DNA of 25,693 nt from Rhizomucor pusillus (taxonomy: Eukaryota > Mucoromycota > Mucoromycetes > Mucorales > Lichtheimiaceae): NCBI GenBank assembly GCA_900175165.2, contig FWWN02000252.1:1-25693 (forward strand), read 5' to 3'. Every line of letters starts with the position of its first letter. Within the stretch, counting starts at the first letter, position 1. Of this stretch, positions 1-14,477 are shown in pieces. The position numbers and the translations under genes were made by a program. The notes under the pieces were generated by a model. That model made no database searches. It was not told the DNA's origin and saw only the letters and a list, made by a program, of their open reading frames with translations.

Positions 1-151
1 AAAAAAAAAAAAAGAATATAATTCTGAATATTTATAAAAAACTAAAAGAAAAAAAATCCCAAAATAAAATTTTCATACTCTTTATATTAATAAAGCAAAA
101 AAATTTTAAGTTGAGATTCTAAAGATTAAAAAAATAAAAAATTCACTAAAA

Positions 152-741
<590 letters not shown>

Positions 742-811
742 CTAAAGCTTATTACCAAAAAAAGGTAAGGGAACCTTTATTGTATTTTAAATTTAAAACA
801 TCCATATGATG

Positions 812-884
812 CAGCTCTTAAGATGAATCGAACATCTATACAAATATTAACAGTATTTTGCTCTACCATTGAGCTATAAGAGCT
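812..884 (-). tRNA. trnN: tRNA-Asn (GTT)
   Basis: Perfect 7-bp acceptor (AGCTCTT/AAGAGCT), D stem GCTC/GAGC, anticodon stem AAATA/TATTT around loop CTGTTAA, T arm AGATG/CATCT, discriminator G. It lies 6 nt from trnR(TCT) and shares its D and anticodon arms almost base for base. Confidence 0.95.
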
Positions 885-890
885 TAAATT

Positions 891-961
891 ATTCTTATCC
901 TAGAGTCGAACTAGGATCAAAATATTAGAAGTATTTCGCTCTACCATTGAGCTAATAAGAA
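891..961 (-). tRNA. trnR: tRNA-Arg (TCT)
   Basis: Acceptor TTCTTAT/ATAAGAA, D stem GCTC/GAGC, anticodon stem AAATA/TATTT with loop CTTCTAA, T stem CCTAG/CTAGG. It decodes AGA/AGG. It sits in the R-R-N cluster between cox1 and atp9. Confidence 0.92.
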
Positions 962-964
962 CAC

Positions 965-1036
965 TAACATGTATAAGATTCGAACTTATATCAATGTGTC
1001 CGTAGCACATTATTCTGACCATTAAACTAACATGTC
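965..1036 (-). tRNA. trnR: tRNA-Arg (ACG)
   Basis: Acceptor GACATGT/ACATGTT (one G-T pair), D stem GTTT/GAAT, anticodon stem ATGTG/CACAT with loop CTACGGA, T stem ATAAG/CTTAT. It decodes CGN. The 5' end abuts a 50-bp tandem repeat array. Confidence 0.92.
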
Positions 1037-1219
1037 ATAATATACCTGTCTTTTTCTTTATATGACATCTCTACCTGTTTTCTTCTATATATGTCATTAA
1101 CATGACATCGCTTGATACCCGTTTCTCTTCTCATCTATGTATGTCATTAACATGATATCACTTTATACCTGTTTCTCATATCATCTATATATGTCATTAA
1201 CATGATATCACTTGACTAA
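1031..1219. repeat. Imperfect ~50-bp tandem repeat with internal palindrome
   Basis: Units begin at about 1062, 1102, 1152 and 1202. The 1102 and 1152 units are both 50 bp; the first is about 40 bp and the last is partial. Each joint carries ATGTCAT-TAAC-ATGACAT or a one-base variant, a perfect or near-perfect hairpin. A decayed unit seems to begin at the 5' end of tRNA-Arg. A CTT microsatellite follows at 1225..1242. Confidence 0.85.
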
Positions 1220-1329
1220 ATATACTTCTTCTTCTTCTTCTTTTATTAACATAAAAGAAAAAAAATAAAAAAAAAATATAAAAGAAAAAAATATAAAAGA
1301 AAAAAAATATAAATTAATATATTATATGA

Positions 1330-6473
<5,144 letters not shown>

Positions 6474-6654
6474 ACTTATATTAGTAAAGAAGTTAATTAA
6501 AGTATTTCCACTTTTAACTTCTTCATTTTTATCATTTGACATAACTTTAGTTGTATAATACCTTAAAGATTCAACTAAATTGCTAGGTTGACTCATAGGA
6601 ACTAATTTATGTCTATTAATGCTTTTGCATAAAAATTTTTTTAAATAAAATTAG

Positions 6655-6727
6655 GGAGGGTACCTTGAATCGAACAAGGATATACTATGCCACATACAGC
6701 TGTTCTACCTATTGAACTATACCCACC
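6655..6727 (-). tRNA. trnH: tRNA-His (GTG)
   Basis: Anticodon loop ATGTGGC, D stem GTTC/GAAC, T stem CCTTG/CAAGG. The acceptor GTGGGTA/TACCCTC carries one T-T mismatch. An encoded extra 5' G (position 6727) can face C73, as in His tRNAs. It lies directly upstream of cox1. Confidence 0.9.
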
Positions 6728-6809
6728 AAAAAAAAAATTTAGTTACTAAATTTTTATAAGTTATTATTACTTTTTTATAGTATTATAAATATTAAAAAAA
6801 AAAGTAAAA

Positions 6810-6881
6810 AGCCAGGAGAGAAACTTGAATTCTCATTCTTAATTCATGAAATTATTGTTCTACCAATTAAACTATCCTGGC
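6810..6881 (-). tRNA. trnM: tRNA-Met (CAT), first of three CAT tRNAs
   Basis: Perfect acceptor GCCAGGA/TCCTGGC, D stem GTTT/GAAC, anticodon loop TTCATGA, T stem GAGAA/TTCTC. Elongator Met is the default reading; one of the three CAT tRNAs may be a lysidine-type Ile tRNA, which sequence alone does not settle. Confidence 0.88.
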
Positions 6882-6926
6882 TTAAAATAATTTTATTTAT
6901 ATATTTAAATATAAAGTAAGAATATT

Positions 6927-6999
6927 TTATGTTGGAGCGATTCGAACACTCAATAATAAATACCAAAAATTTATGACTTACCGATTAGTCGACAACATA
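6927..6999 (-). tRNA. trnQ: tRNA-Gln (TTG)
   Basis: Acceptor TATGTTG/CAACATA, D stem GACT/AGTC, anticodon stem TAAAT/ATTTA with loop TTTTGGT, T stem GAGTG/CGCTC. Confidence 0.92.
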
Positions 7000-7002
7000 T
7001 AA

Positions 7003-7085
7003 TATGGGTAACAAGACTTGAACTTGTAAAGTTAAAACTATTCCGGCCTAAACGGAACCTGGTTACCATATTTCAGCATACCCAT
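7003..7085 (-). tRNA. trnL: tRNA-Leu (TAG)
   Basis: Class II tRNA: acceptor ATGGGTA/TACCCAT, D stem CTG/CAG, anticodon stem TTCCG/CGGAA with loop TTTAGGC, long variable arm with stem AGTT/AACT, T stem ACAAG/CTTGT. It decodes CUN codons. Confidence 0.93.
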
Positions 7086-7091
7086 TTAATA

Positions 7092-7164
7092 TGCTCGAGA
7101 CAAGACTTGAACTTATAACCTAAACATCTTCAGTGTTCCGCTCTACCAATTGAGCTTCTCGAGC
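7092..7164 (-). tRNA. trnF: tRNA-Phe (GAA)
   Basis: Acceptor GCTCGAG/CTCGAGC, D stem GCTC/GAGC, anticodon stem GAACA/TGTTT with loop CTGAAGA, T stem ATAAG/CTTGT. Confidence 0.93.
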
Positions 7165-7210
7165 TATTATATAATTTTATTATAAATATTTATTTTATTT
7201 ATAATAAATT

Positions 7211-7282
7211 TGGAGCCATCAGGACTTGAACCTGAGTTGAGGACGTGCAAAGTCCCAGTTTTACCATTTAAACTATAGCCCC
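7211..7282 (-). tRNA. trnA: tRNA-Ala (TGC)
   Basis: Acceptor GGGGCTA/TGGCTCC, D stem GTTT/AAAC, anticodon stem GGGAC/GTCCT with loop TTTGCAC. It is separated from the preceding trnL(TAA) by about 611 nt, where related fungi have almost no gap. Confidence 0.93.
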
Positions 7283-7893
7283 TCAATAAGTCTTAAATTC
7301 AAAGATATTTGTATTTTGTATAAATAATATCTTTTTACTTTCGAGAGTACCCTTTTTACTATAAAAGATAGATTTAAACTTAATAGCTTTTACCATATAA
7401 CTATATATAGTTTTAATCTGTATTTTATTTCACCAGAGAGTATATACAAAATCTTCAATAGCTTAAGCTGCTTATTTATCTATAACCTTTAGCTCAATAA
7501 TTAATTCACTATCTTTAAATACTCCATTTAGTAATTTTTATATAATATCAATATAAAAAATTTTCCTTAATAATTCTCTAGTATATCTAAATTAAAAGTT
7601 GTTCTCCCAGCTACGCTCCTTTGCAAAACCTTAATTTTACAATACTTTATAATACTTCCATTTAGAGTTTCTTCCCTCTCGACCGCAGAATATCAGATAA
7701 TTTAATAATAGAACTATACCTGATTATATAAAATCTCCTATTTTATAAGGAGCCAACATTAAACAAATAAATTAAAAATATTATATTATGAGATCGTCGC
7801 GCGCGATGCGCGCGAAAATATAAATAGTTCTAACAAATAATTCAATTTACAATATATAAAAAGTTTATTACCAAGGTATAATTAAATAATCAT
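7283..7893. other. 611-nt spacer interrupting the conserved tRNA cluster
   Basis: No gene recognised. It contains a GC palindrome at 7797..7815. On the minus strand a frame of about 44 codons (roughly 7575..7710) reads ...YSAVEREETLNG... and ...SVAGRTTFNLDILENY. It is flanked by stops, matches no family I know and is unusually rich in G and C for this genome. Possibly a decayed insertion or an RNA gene; I could not match it to a tRNA, RNase P RNA or intron core. Confidence 0.5.
7797..7815. repeat. GC-rich palindrome
   Basis: TCGCGCGC-GAT-GCGCGCGA, a perfect 8-bp stem with a 3-nt loop in AT-rich spacer. One of a dispersed set of GC hairpins. Confidence 0.9.
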
Positions 7894-7975
7894 TATCCGA
7901 GAAACGATTCGAACGTTTACGACTTCCGTCACTTAATCTTAAGATAAGACTGTCTACCAATTCCAGCACTCGGAT
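7894..7975 (-). tRNA. trnL: tRNA-Leu (TAA)
   Basis: Class II tRNA: acceptor ATCCGAG/CTCGGAT, D stem CTG/CAG, anticodon loop CTTAAGA, variable arm GAC/GTC, T stem AAACG/CGTTT. It decodes UUA/UUG. Confidence 0.93.
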
Positions 7976-7997
7976 AAAAACTAAATGAAAAAAAACA

Positions 7998-8070
7998 TAA
8001 GGCTAAAATGACTCGAACATTTATCAAAGCTATCATGAGCAGCTGGCTTTACCAATTAAGCTATAGCCTT
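7998..8070 (-). tRNA. trnM: tRNA-Met (CAT), second of three CAT tRNAs
   Basis: Acceptor AAGGCTA/TAGCCTT, D stem GCTT/AAGC, anticodon stem AGCTG/TAGCT with loop CTCATGA. It could be elongator Met or a CAT-bearing Ile tRNA. Confidence 0.88.
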
Positions 8071-8073
8071 AAA

Positions 8074-8142
8074 TGCGGACTTAGGAGTTGCACCTAAATA
8101 GATTGGGCATGAGCCAAGCATGTTACTATTACATCAATCCGC
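8074..8142 (-). tRNA. trnM: Initiator tRNA-Met (CAT), probable
   Basis: Acceptor GCGGATT/AGTCCGC, anticodon loop CTCATGC over a G-C-rich stem base. The D-arm motif GATGTAATAGTAACATG resembles fungal mitochondrial initiator tRNAs. Confidence 0.88.
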
Positions 8143-8149
8143 ATTAAAT

Positions 8150-8222
8150 TAAGAAATAGGCGACTCGAACACCTAACATACCACGTGTAAGGTGGTTGCT
8201 CTACCAATTGAGCTAATTTCTT
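8150..8222 (-). tRNA. trnV: tRNA-Val (TAC)
   Basis: Acceptor AAGAAAT/ATTTCTT, D stem GCTC/GAGC, anticodon stem ACCAC/GTGGT with loop CTTACAC. Confidence 0.94.
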
Positions 8223-8223
8223 T

Positions 8224-8296
8224 CAACCCAAGAGAGATTTGAACTCTCGCACTAACAGTGAAAAAGTTATGTCTTAACCAACTTGACCATTGGGTC
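8224..8296 (-). tRNA. trnE: tRNA-Glu (TTC)
   Basis: Acceptor GACCCAA/TTGGGTT, D stem GTC/GAC, anticodon loop TTTTCAC, T stem GAGAG/CTCTC. One nucleotide separates it from trnV. Confidence 0.92.
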
Positions 8297-8300
8297 TTTA

Positions 8301-8371
8301 AGCCCAGTGCAAGTATCGCACTTGCTTAAACCGACTACAAAACGGTTGCATTACTTTTATGCTAACCGGGC
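8301..8371 (-). tRNA. trnT: tRNA-Thr (TGT)
   Basis: Acceptor GCCCGGT/ACTGGGC, D stem GCAT/ATGC, anticodon stem based on ACCG/CGGT with loop TTTGTAG. It lies immediately downstream of rnl. Confidence 0.92.
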
Positions 8372-8847
8372 CAATAAAAAGGAATATATGATTTATAATT
8401 AGTATATTAAATAATTAGTACTTTATGTCTAAAAATAATTACGATTCTTACAACTAAAGCCTATAAAAAAATTTTTTTCCTTGTCTTATAATTACGGAAA
8501 AAATTTTAGTATTTTTATACGTAGTCTTCTACTACGTTTATATAAGAGTATAAAATAGTAAGCTTCGCGCTTTAAATGCTTTCAGCACTTATCTTTAACT
8601 GACTTAGCTTTCCTGCCGTGCCTATTAAAATTCATACATTAGTGAATGTATTTGTTATATATATTAAATTTCTACTAATTCTTTCTATAAGACAATATAA
8701 TCCGAATTAGTAAAAATCATAACAAAAAATAAACAACAGGTAAACCAGAGGTCAATATACCCAACTCCTTTCGTACGAAGGGGCTATCTATTCTTTACTC
8801 TAATTACCTCTAGAAGATAGAAACCATACTGTCTCACGACGTATTAA

Positions 8848-9269
8848 CAATTTATGTTATCATAGAGCTCTTTATCTCTATTTCCAATTTTCTCAAATTG
8901 GTTCAGACTATGTCTTATTATCATTATATATTGTAATTTTTGGAGAAATATTTTGTACTCTTCACAATTTTTATAAAGAGCTTTTAATTATCTTAGTAAA
9001 CTTGTTTGTCATTTTTATTAATAAATTAATCAGTTACTATTTAAAATAGTAATCTATTTCATTAATATCACTTTTGATATTAATTTTTATAAGGTTAAAG
9101 ATAACCTTTAATTAAATTACAATATATAATGTAATTCAGGTATTCGTGAAGTATAAACTTTAGTCGTTGAACGATTATTATTCGCTGCAAATTGTGTTAT
9201 AATATATAACATGTTTTTGCAATTTACCTGATTTTTTATCTAATTTATAGATAGGGCTTAATACATTAA
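8848..9269 (-). mobile_element. Group I intron in rnl at L2584, no ORF
   Basis: About 422 nt after the U equivalent to E. coli 2584 (GAGCTGGGT|...|TTAATACGTCG). The intron ends in G. Core: P3 CAGGTA/TACCTG, segments AAATTGCA and AATTTGCAGCGAA, R GTTCAACGACTA, and the P7 closing segment ATAGTC near 8905..8912. Its 3' tail, about 65 nt, nearly matches that of the L2449 intron. Confidence 0.9.
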
Positions 9270-9406
9270 ACCCAGCTCACGTAGCCCTTTAATCGACGAA
9301 CAGTCGAACCCTTCATGATTTCTACATTCATGTGGATGGGCTAAGCCGACATCGAGGTGCCAAACCGCGCACTCAATTTGTACTCTCTTGCGCATATTAG
9401 CCTGTT

Positions 9407-11066
9407 CAATTTATGTTATCATAAAAGCTTTTTAAACTTTTATTTCCATTTTTCTCAAAATGGTTCAGACTATTTCATCATATTTATTAACTATATAATT
9501 TTTAGGTGAGAAATATATTATTTAAACTCCACTAATTCAACCTTTAATACCAAATGTACCATTACGTATTTTAGAATTTAGATTAGTATAATCTAAATTA
9601 GGTTTTAAACTACCTCTTAATAAAGTAGAAGATAATTTTTCTTTAGATGATTGGATATTAATTAAACTACCTTTATAAATGTTTTTTGTTAGAGATCTTG
9701 ATGCAGTATTTCGTTTAGTCAATCTTCCACCTACTTGTAGTCTAATACCTGATACTCTTTTATAATTAATATTATTAAAAACAATTTCTTTCAAAGTATT
9801 TGTTTTAGATTTATTTTGTAACAATATATCATATAATAATGCATTAGTCATATCTATATTATTAGTTCTATTTAATGCTTTAAGATTTAAAGTATATTTA
9901 ATGATAGGATTATATTTAATTTTTTTTATTTTTGATATTAATACAAAAGATTTTAAAAATTTTAGAAATTTTCTTCTATCTTTTCTAATCTTTAATAATA
10001 AAGATTGTGTGAATATATCACTATTATAATAAAAATATTTAACATTTACAAAATTAAATAATATATTTTTTTTATATATTTTTTTTATTAAATTAGTTAA
10101 ACCTTGTAAATAATAATTATTAAATTTATATTGATTAATAAATATTAATTGTCTAAAATATATATAGAGCATAATTCTGTAAAATGATTTTTTTATAAGA
10201 CGTTTATAATATAATTTTTGATATTTTTTTATTTTATTTATTTGATATAAATTATTATAAAACACAGTTTTTTTTAAAATATTTTTTTTCATATTTTGTA
10301 CTTTTAAATATCATAATCCTTTCTTTTTAATTAATAATAATTTTTTATTAAATCTATATTTTTTAAATAAATTTTTATATCTTCTTGTTATTTTAGTTAT
10401 ATAATTTTTTAATTGTCTATTATAAAAATATATTGTTATATTTACTAAATCATTAGTATGTTTAAATTGACCATCACTTATAAATATTTTATGTGAAGAA
10501 TATTTTTTTAATTTTAATTTTTTTTTGAATTTTTTTTCTAATTTTAAACTATATAAATTAAAATATCCTTTAATTAATTTTATAGTTAATCTACTAGCTT
10601 CTGGTATTAAACTTAAAGTATTTTTATTATATGCATATATACTATTTTTTCAATTTCTTACACTTGGTTCAATTTTTTTTAAAAAAGATTTTTTATTATT
10701 ATTATTATTATTATTATTCTTAACTTTTTTATAGCTGTTTTTTAATTTCAATTTTAAAATATTTAGCATTAGAATATTTATTTAGTTATTAATATAATTA
10801 CTATTAATTATATAATAAAGTTTAATTATTAATAATTAAATCTATTTCATTAATGTTAAATTAACATTAATAATTATACAGATATAAAAAATATCTAACA
10901 ATAAATCATATAGTTAATAAATATGTTGGGTATTTATAAAAGGATTATTATTAGCACTATTCACCTTTTAGTCGTTGAACGTTCTTATTTAAAAAATTAT
11001 GCTTAAATAAGTTTCGCTTCAAATAGACTTAAAAATTGCAAAGCAATATAAGTTATTTTTGAAATT
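9407..11066 (-). mobile_element. Group IA intron in rnl at L2449 hosting rps3
   Basis: About 1660 nt between GGGAT and AACAGG, the well-known mL2449 site where Pezizomycotina carry rps3. The core lies at the 5' end (TTGAAGCGAAACTT, then GTTCAACGACTA near 10968..10985) and the P7 closing segment ATAGTCTGAACC lies after the ORF at about 9461..9475. The intron ends in G at 9407. Confidence 0.93.
9522..10769 (-). CDS. rps3: Ribosomal protein S3 (uS3m), intron-encoded
   Basis: Small-subunit ribosomal protein S3 of the fungal mitochondrial Rps3/Var1 family; 415 residues, with TGA read as Trp several times. The N-terminal part has the family segment [14 protein letters not shown] followed by [18 protein letters not shown], and [12 protein letters not shown] about 45 residues later. 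The middle is Lys/Asn/Ile-rich and very AT-biased. The C-terminus carries the conserved S3 block [19 protein letters not shown], then [14 protein letters not shown] and GTFGIKGWISGV. A run of seven Asn codons (AAT repeat, about 10695..10716) sits near the N-terminus. The start at 10769 is the first ATG of the open frame. Expression depends on its being inside the L2449 intron of rnl, either from the precursor or the excised intron. Confidence 0.95.
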
Positions 11067-12886
11067 ATCCCAATATATTACCAATGCCTCACAGCATTGG
11101 AGGACTAACAAGTAATCCCTAGCGTAACTTTTTCTTTAATCCAAGACCTTTCCTTTCTGCATCTTGTGATCATATGCCCCGCTTACGCGACTGATAGACC
11201 TGTAAGTCAAACAGTAAAGCAAGATTAAGCCATTAAACTTTCAAAGTAAAAATAAATATCATATAAATAAAAGTATATTATTTTTCATTTATATGAGTAT
11301 ATTATTAATAATTTTATTAATAATATTTTACATCTATTTACCTTATAGTTAAAATCTTACTTAACAGTAATATAAAACCGTATTTAATACAATAATAACT
11401 GGATAATTATTATTTAATAATTAATAACAAAATAAAATTTATAATATATTTATAAATAAATATATTATAAGTTTGTAAAATAAAATTTACAAATTTACAA
11501 TATGAACTTTGGATATACCCAGGTACTTTTTATGGGATCTGTGCCCCGCATAAACTGCCTTCCTATCATATAAGAATATAATAGAACAAATAAAGGTGTT
11601 TCAATTGCAAATTAATTACCTTATACACTGAAAATTATCATATTATATCCATAATAGGTAACAGTAAAGCTGCATAGGGTCTTCTCGTCTATCTAGAGGT
11701 AAGCAGCATCTGCACTGCTAATTCAATTTCACTGAGCCAATCTTCGAGACAGCTGTTGTATCGTTAAGTCATTCATGCAAAGACCGCATTTAACGGCCAA
11801 GGTATTCCGCTACCTTAGGACCCTTATAGATAAGGCCGCCATTCATCGAGGTATCCTTCAGAACCTAATTTTTTTAATTAAGTTCTTTAGTTACCCGACC
11901 GACATCGGGCAGACATCACACTCAATACTTAGATTATTAATCTTTGCAGAGTGCTGTGTTTTTATTAAACAGTCGTACAACACTATTCTATGCTTCCTCT
12001 TATAAACTAGATATACATCTTTATTTTACAATAAAGCGTAGTATCAGTTATAACGGCCCTCCTTCTCCCGAAGTTACGGTAGTCATTTTGCCGAGTTCCT
12101 TAAAGATTGTTCACTCAAACGCCTTTGTATACTCTACTTGCTTACTTGTGTTAGTATTTAGGTACGGTTATATCTTTGATTTTGATTTATTTTCCCGAAC
12201 CTTTATCACTAAATAAAGGTTTTGTTTTCTCAAAATCTTATTTAAATCATCGTATATTCTTCCCCTTTGGCAAGAAGTAGAGAAATTTATCAAGAAAAGA
12301 AAAATGAACCAATAAGATATTTGTATCTATGAGGTCTTTCAATACTTCTTGTAAAAATTTCGTAATTTTATTTAATTACTTAGACACCGAAATTTAATTA
12401 AAATACCATAAGCTTAAGGCGAGGAAATTATTCCTTTTTCGTTACTCATGTCAGCATTCTCTCTTGGATTTTCTTTAAAATTTTTTATATCTAGAAAAGA
12501 TATAAATCTAAGATTTATCCAATGTTCCGCTACCACATATATATAATATATTTTATATTTTATATATGTACAAGGTTTCGGTATATTGTTTAGATCCGTT
12601 ATATTTTCGGATTTAATATCTATAATTTATAAATCAGTGCTCTGTTACGAGGTCTTCAAAAAATGGCCGCTTCTAAGCCTATTTCCTGATTGTTTTTGAT
12701 ATTAATATCCTTAATTTCACTTAACAATAATTTTGGAACCTTATAACTCTTGTTCTGGGCTGTTTCCCTTTAGACATACAACCTTATCGCACTATGTCCG
12801 ATTGTTCAACATTCATCTTTGCCCTTCCGAGTGCAAATACTCTCCGGTAAAATCTATACGATCCCCCGATGTTTACAAAATCTTCC

Positions 12887-12903
12887 ACGCGCAGAGCGCG
12901 CGT
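12887..12903. repeat. GC palindrome inside rnl
   Basis: ACGCGC-AGAGC-GCGCGT, 6-bp stem. It lies within the 5' exon of rnl, so it would extend or form an rRNA helix. Confidence 0.85.
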
Positions 12904-13641
12904 TGTCCGAGATCACAGTTCTGTACCTGCTAAGATGTTAGTTAAACTACCTACTCACATAGGTTTCGCGGAAAACCAGCTATTACTAGTCAGTTTTATC
13001 TTTCACCAACTTACCACAATTCCTCGGATATCTTTACAACGATAACCCGTTCGGGCCTTTTTAACCCTGATCATGGTAAGATCACTAGTCTTCGGGTCTA
13101 AATTTAGAAACTTTCTCATTTTTTCATAATTGGTTTATCTGGGCATTTATCAATATTATCTCTATAAATAATATCAATGTTATCTATATAAATAATATCA
13201 ATGTTGCTTGCTTCTAAATTTAACTTGCTGACCCATTATGCAAAAGGTACGCTCTTATTATTATTTATATTTAACTTGAGCTGCTTATAAAACTACTATT
13301 TCAAATTTTACCTCACGGTACTTTTCACTATCGCTTATATATCATATTTAGCTTTAGAGGAAGGTTCCCCTTTTTTCAAACAGGTTTTTCCCATTTTACT
13401 TAAAAGCTTTTCTGTACCAGCTTACGCTGGTTGCAGAATCTCGTTTGATTTTTTTTCCTAAAGTTACTAAGATATTTCAATTCACTTTGTTTTTTTAATT
13501 AGATTTTTCTTAGATTTTAGTCTTGAAGACTATGTATCTTTGATATATAGCTAATTATCCATAATAGTTTCTTTATATACTTACCTTGGTATTTTTTTTA
13601 TACCAAGAATTATATTTTACATACAATATGTTTAAATATTC

Positions 13642-13711
13642 AGGTTATTATGATTCGAACATAACAATTCCTCATCCCAATTGAGACGCCTAACCACCTG
13701 GCTCTAACCTG
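13642..13711 (-). tRNA. trnP: tRNA-Pro (TGG)
   Basis: Acceptor CAGGTTA/TAACCTG, D stem GCC/GGC, anticodon stem TCTCA/TGAGG with loop ATTGGGA, T stem TTATG/CATAA. It lies just upstream of rnl. Confidence 0.93.
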
Positions 13712-13727
13712 TATTCTTATCTTTATT

Positions 13728-13813
13728 CAGAGAATATCCGATTCGAACGGATGTGGTCTTTTTGACCAAATAAGTTTCAAGCTTATCACTTTAAACCACT
13801 CAGTCAATTCTCT
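13728..13813 (-). tRNA. trnS: tRNA-Ser (TGA)
   Basis: Class II: acceptor AGAGAAT/ATTCTCT, anticodon stem ATAAG/CTTAT with loop CTTGAAA, variable arm GGTC/GACC, T stem ATCCG/CGGAT. Confidence 0.94.
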
Positions 13814-13842
13814 ATTAGCCTGTTTCAGTAAAAAACACTTGA

Positions 13843-13913
13843 CAAGAGCACTCAGATTTGAACTGAGAAGGTGGAGTTTGAAGCTCCAAATTTTACCATT
13901 AAATTATACTCTT
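13843..13913 (-). tRNA. trnW: tRNA-Trp (TCA)
   Basis: Acceptor AAGAGTA/TGCTCTT, D stem ATTT/AAAT, anticodon stem TGGAG/CTCCA with loop CTTCAAA. The TCA anticodon reads both UGA and UGG, matching the TGA-Trp codons in the proteins here. Confidence 0.95.
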
Positions 13914-14210
13914 ATTATTGTTTAATTTAATTTTTTTATATTTATTAATTTTTTTCTATTTATTTCTTCTTTATTTGATACGATCTTTTATATTATATAT
14001 TTACATTTTGTATTTCTATAAAAATAATTATTTAATTTTTAGACTACAATATTAATAAAAATATTTGGTTTATCTTAATTCCTAATAAACTTATATTACA
14101 GATTTAAACCAACTAATAGTTTTTTATTAGTATATATTCAGAAAGAGCATCAATAGTTAAAACTTCAATAATTTTTTACATATAGAGTTATATTTTTTTT
14201 TAATTTATAT

Positions 14211-14283
14211 TGATTCCTTAGCGATTTGAACGCTAATCCTACCTTTATCAAAAGTATACTTTACCTAATTAAGTTAAGGAACC
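14211..14283 (-). tRNA. trnI: tRNA-Ile (GAT)
   Basis: Acceptor GGTTCCT/AGGAATC, D stem ACTT/AAGT, anticodon stem TACTT/AGGTA with loop TTGATAA, T stem TAGCG/CGCTA. Confidence 0.93.
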
Positions 14284-14477
14284 TTTAAAAAAATTAACTT
14301 TTATATATTAACTAACGAGGTAAACCCTATTTATCCAGAATATTATTTAGTTATTAATATTTACAATTTATTAATAAACTAATAAAAAGAATTTTTTTCA
14401 TTCTGAATTTTCTTTATTCAATTAAAAATATAATATATTTTTAATTCATAAAATGGTATAGTTATTTTACATTATTA

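Larger units (their letters stand above)
8382..13590 (-). rRNA. rnl: Large subunit rRNA, two group I introns
   Basis: Mitochondrial LSU rRNA. Exons are about 11067..13590, 9270..9406 and about 8382..8847. Landmarks on the minus strand: GGGAT|AACAGGCTAAT across the first intron; the peptidyl-transferase segment GGCACCTCGATGTCGGCT at 9343..9360; GAGCTGGGT|TTAATACGTCGTGAG across the second intron; the sarcin-ricin loop TTCGTACGAAAGGAG near 8765..8780; and GATAAGTGCTGAAAGCA near 8577..8595. The 5' exon length matches E. coli positions 1-2449 without further introns. Ends are approximate (about 15 nt): the 5' end is set by the start of similarity just after a hairpin at 13585..13607, the 3' end by a TACTAAT-like tail before trnT. 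A GC palindrome at 12887..12903 lies inside the 5' exon. Confidence 0.95.

Noticed and set aside
7283..7893. RNase P RNA in the trnA-trnL spacer
   Set aside because: No GGAAAGTCC or ACAGA/GGCTTAT pair found there; both occur instead at 23515..23745.
10525..10734. 69-codon plus-strand frame
   Set aside because: Antisense to the N-terminal part of rps3; low-complexity Leu/Phe run from the AAT repeat.
11775..12933. Three plus-strand frames of 66-90 codons
   Set aside because: All lie antisense to conserved rnl sequence.
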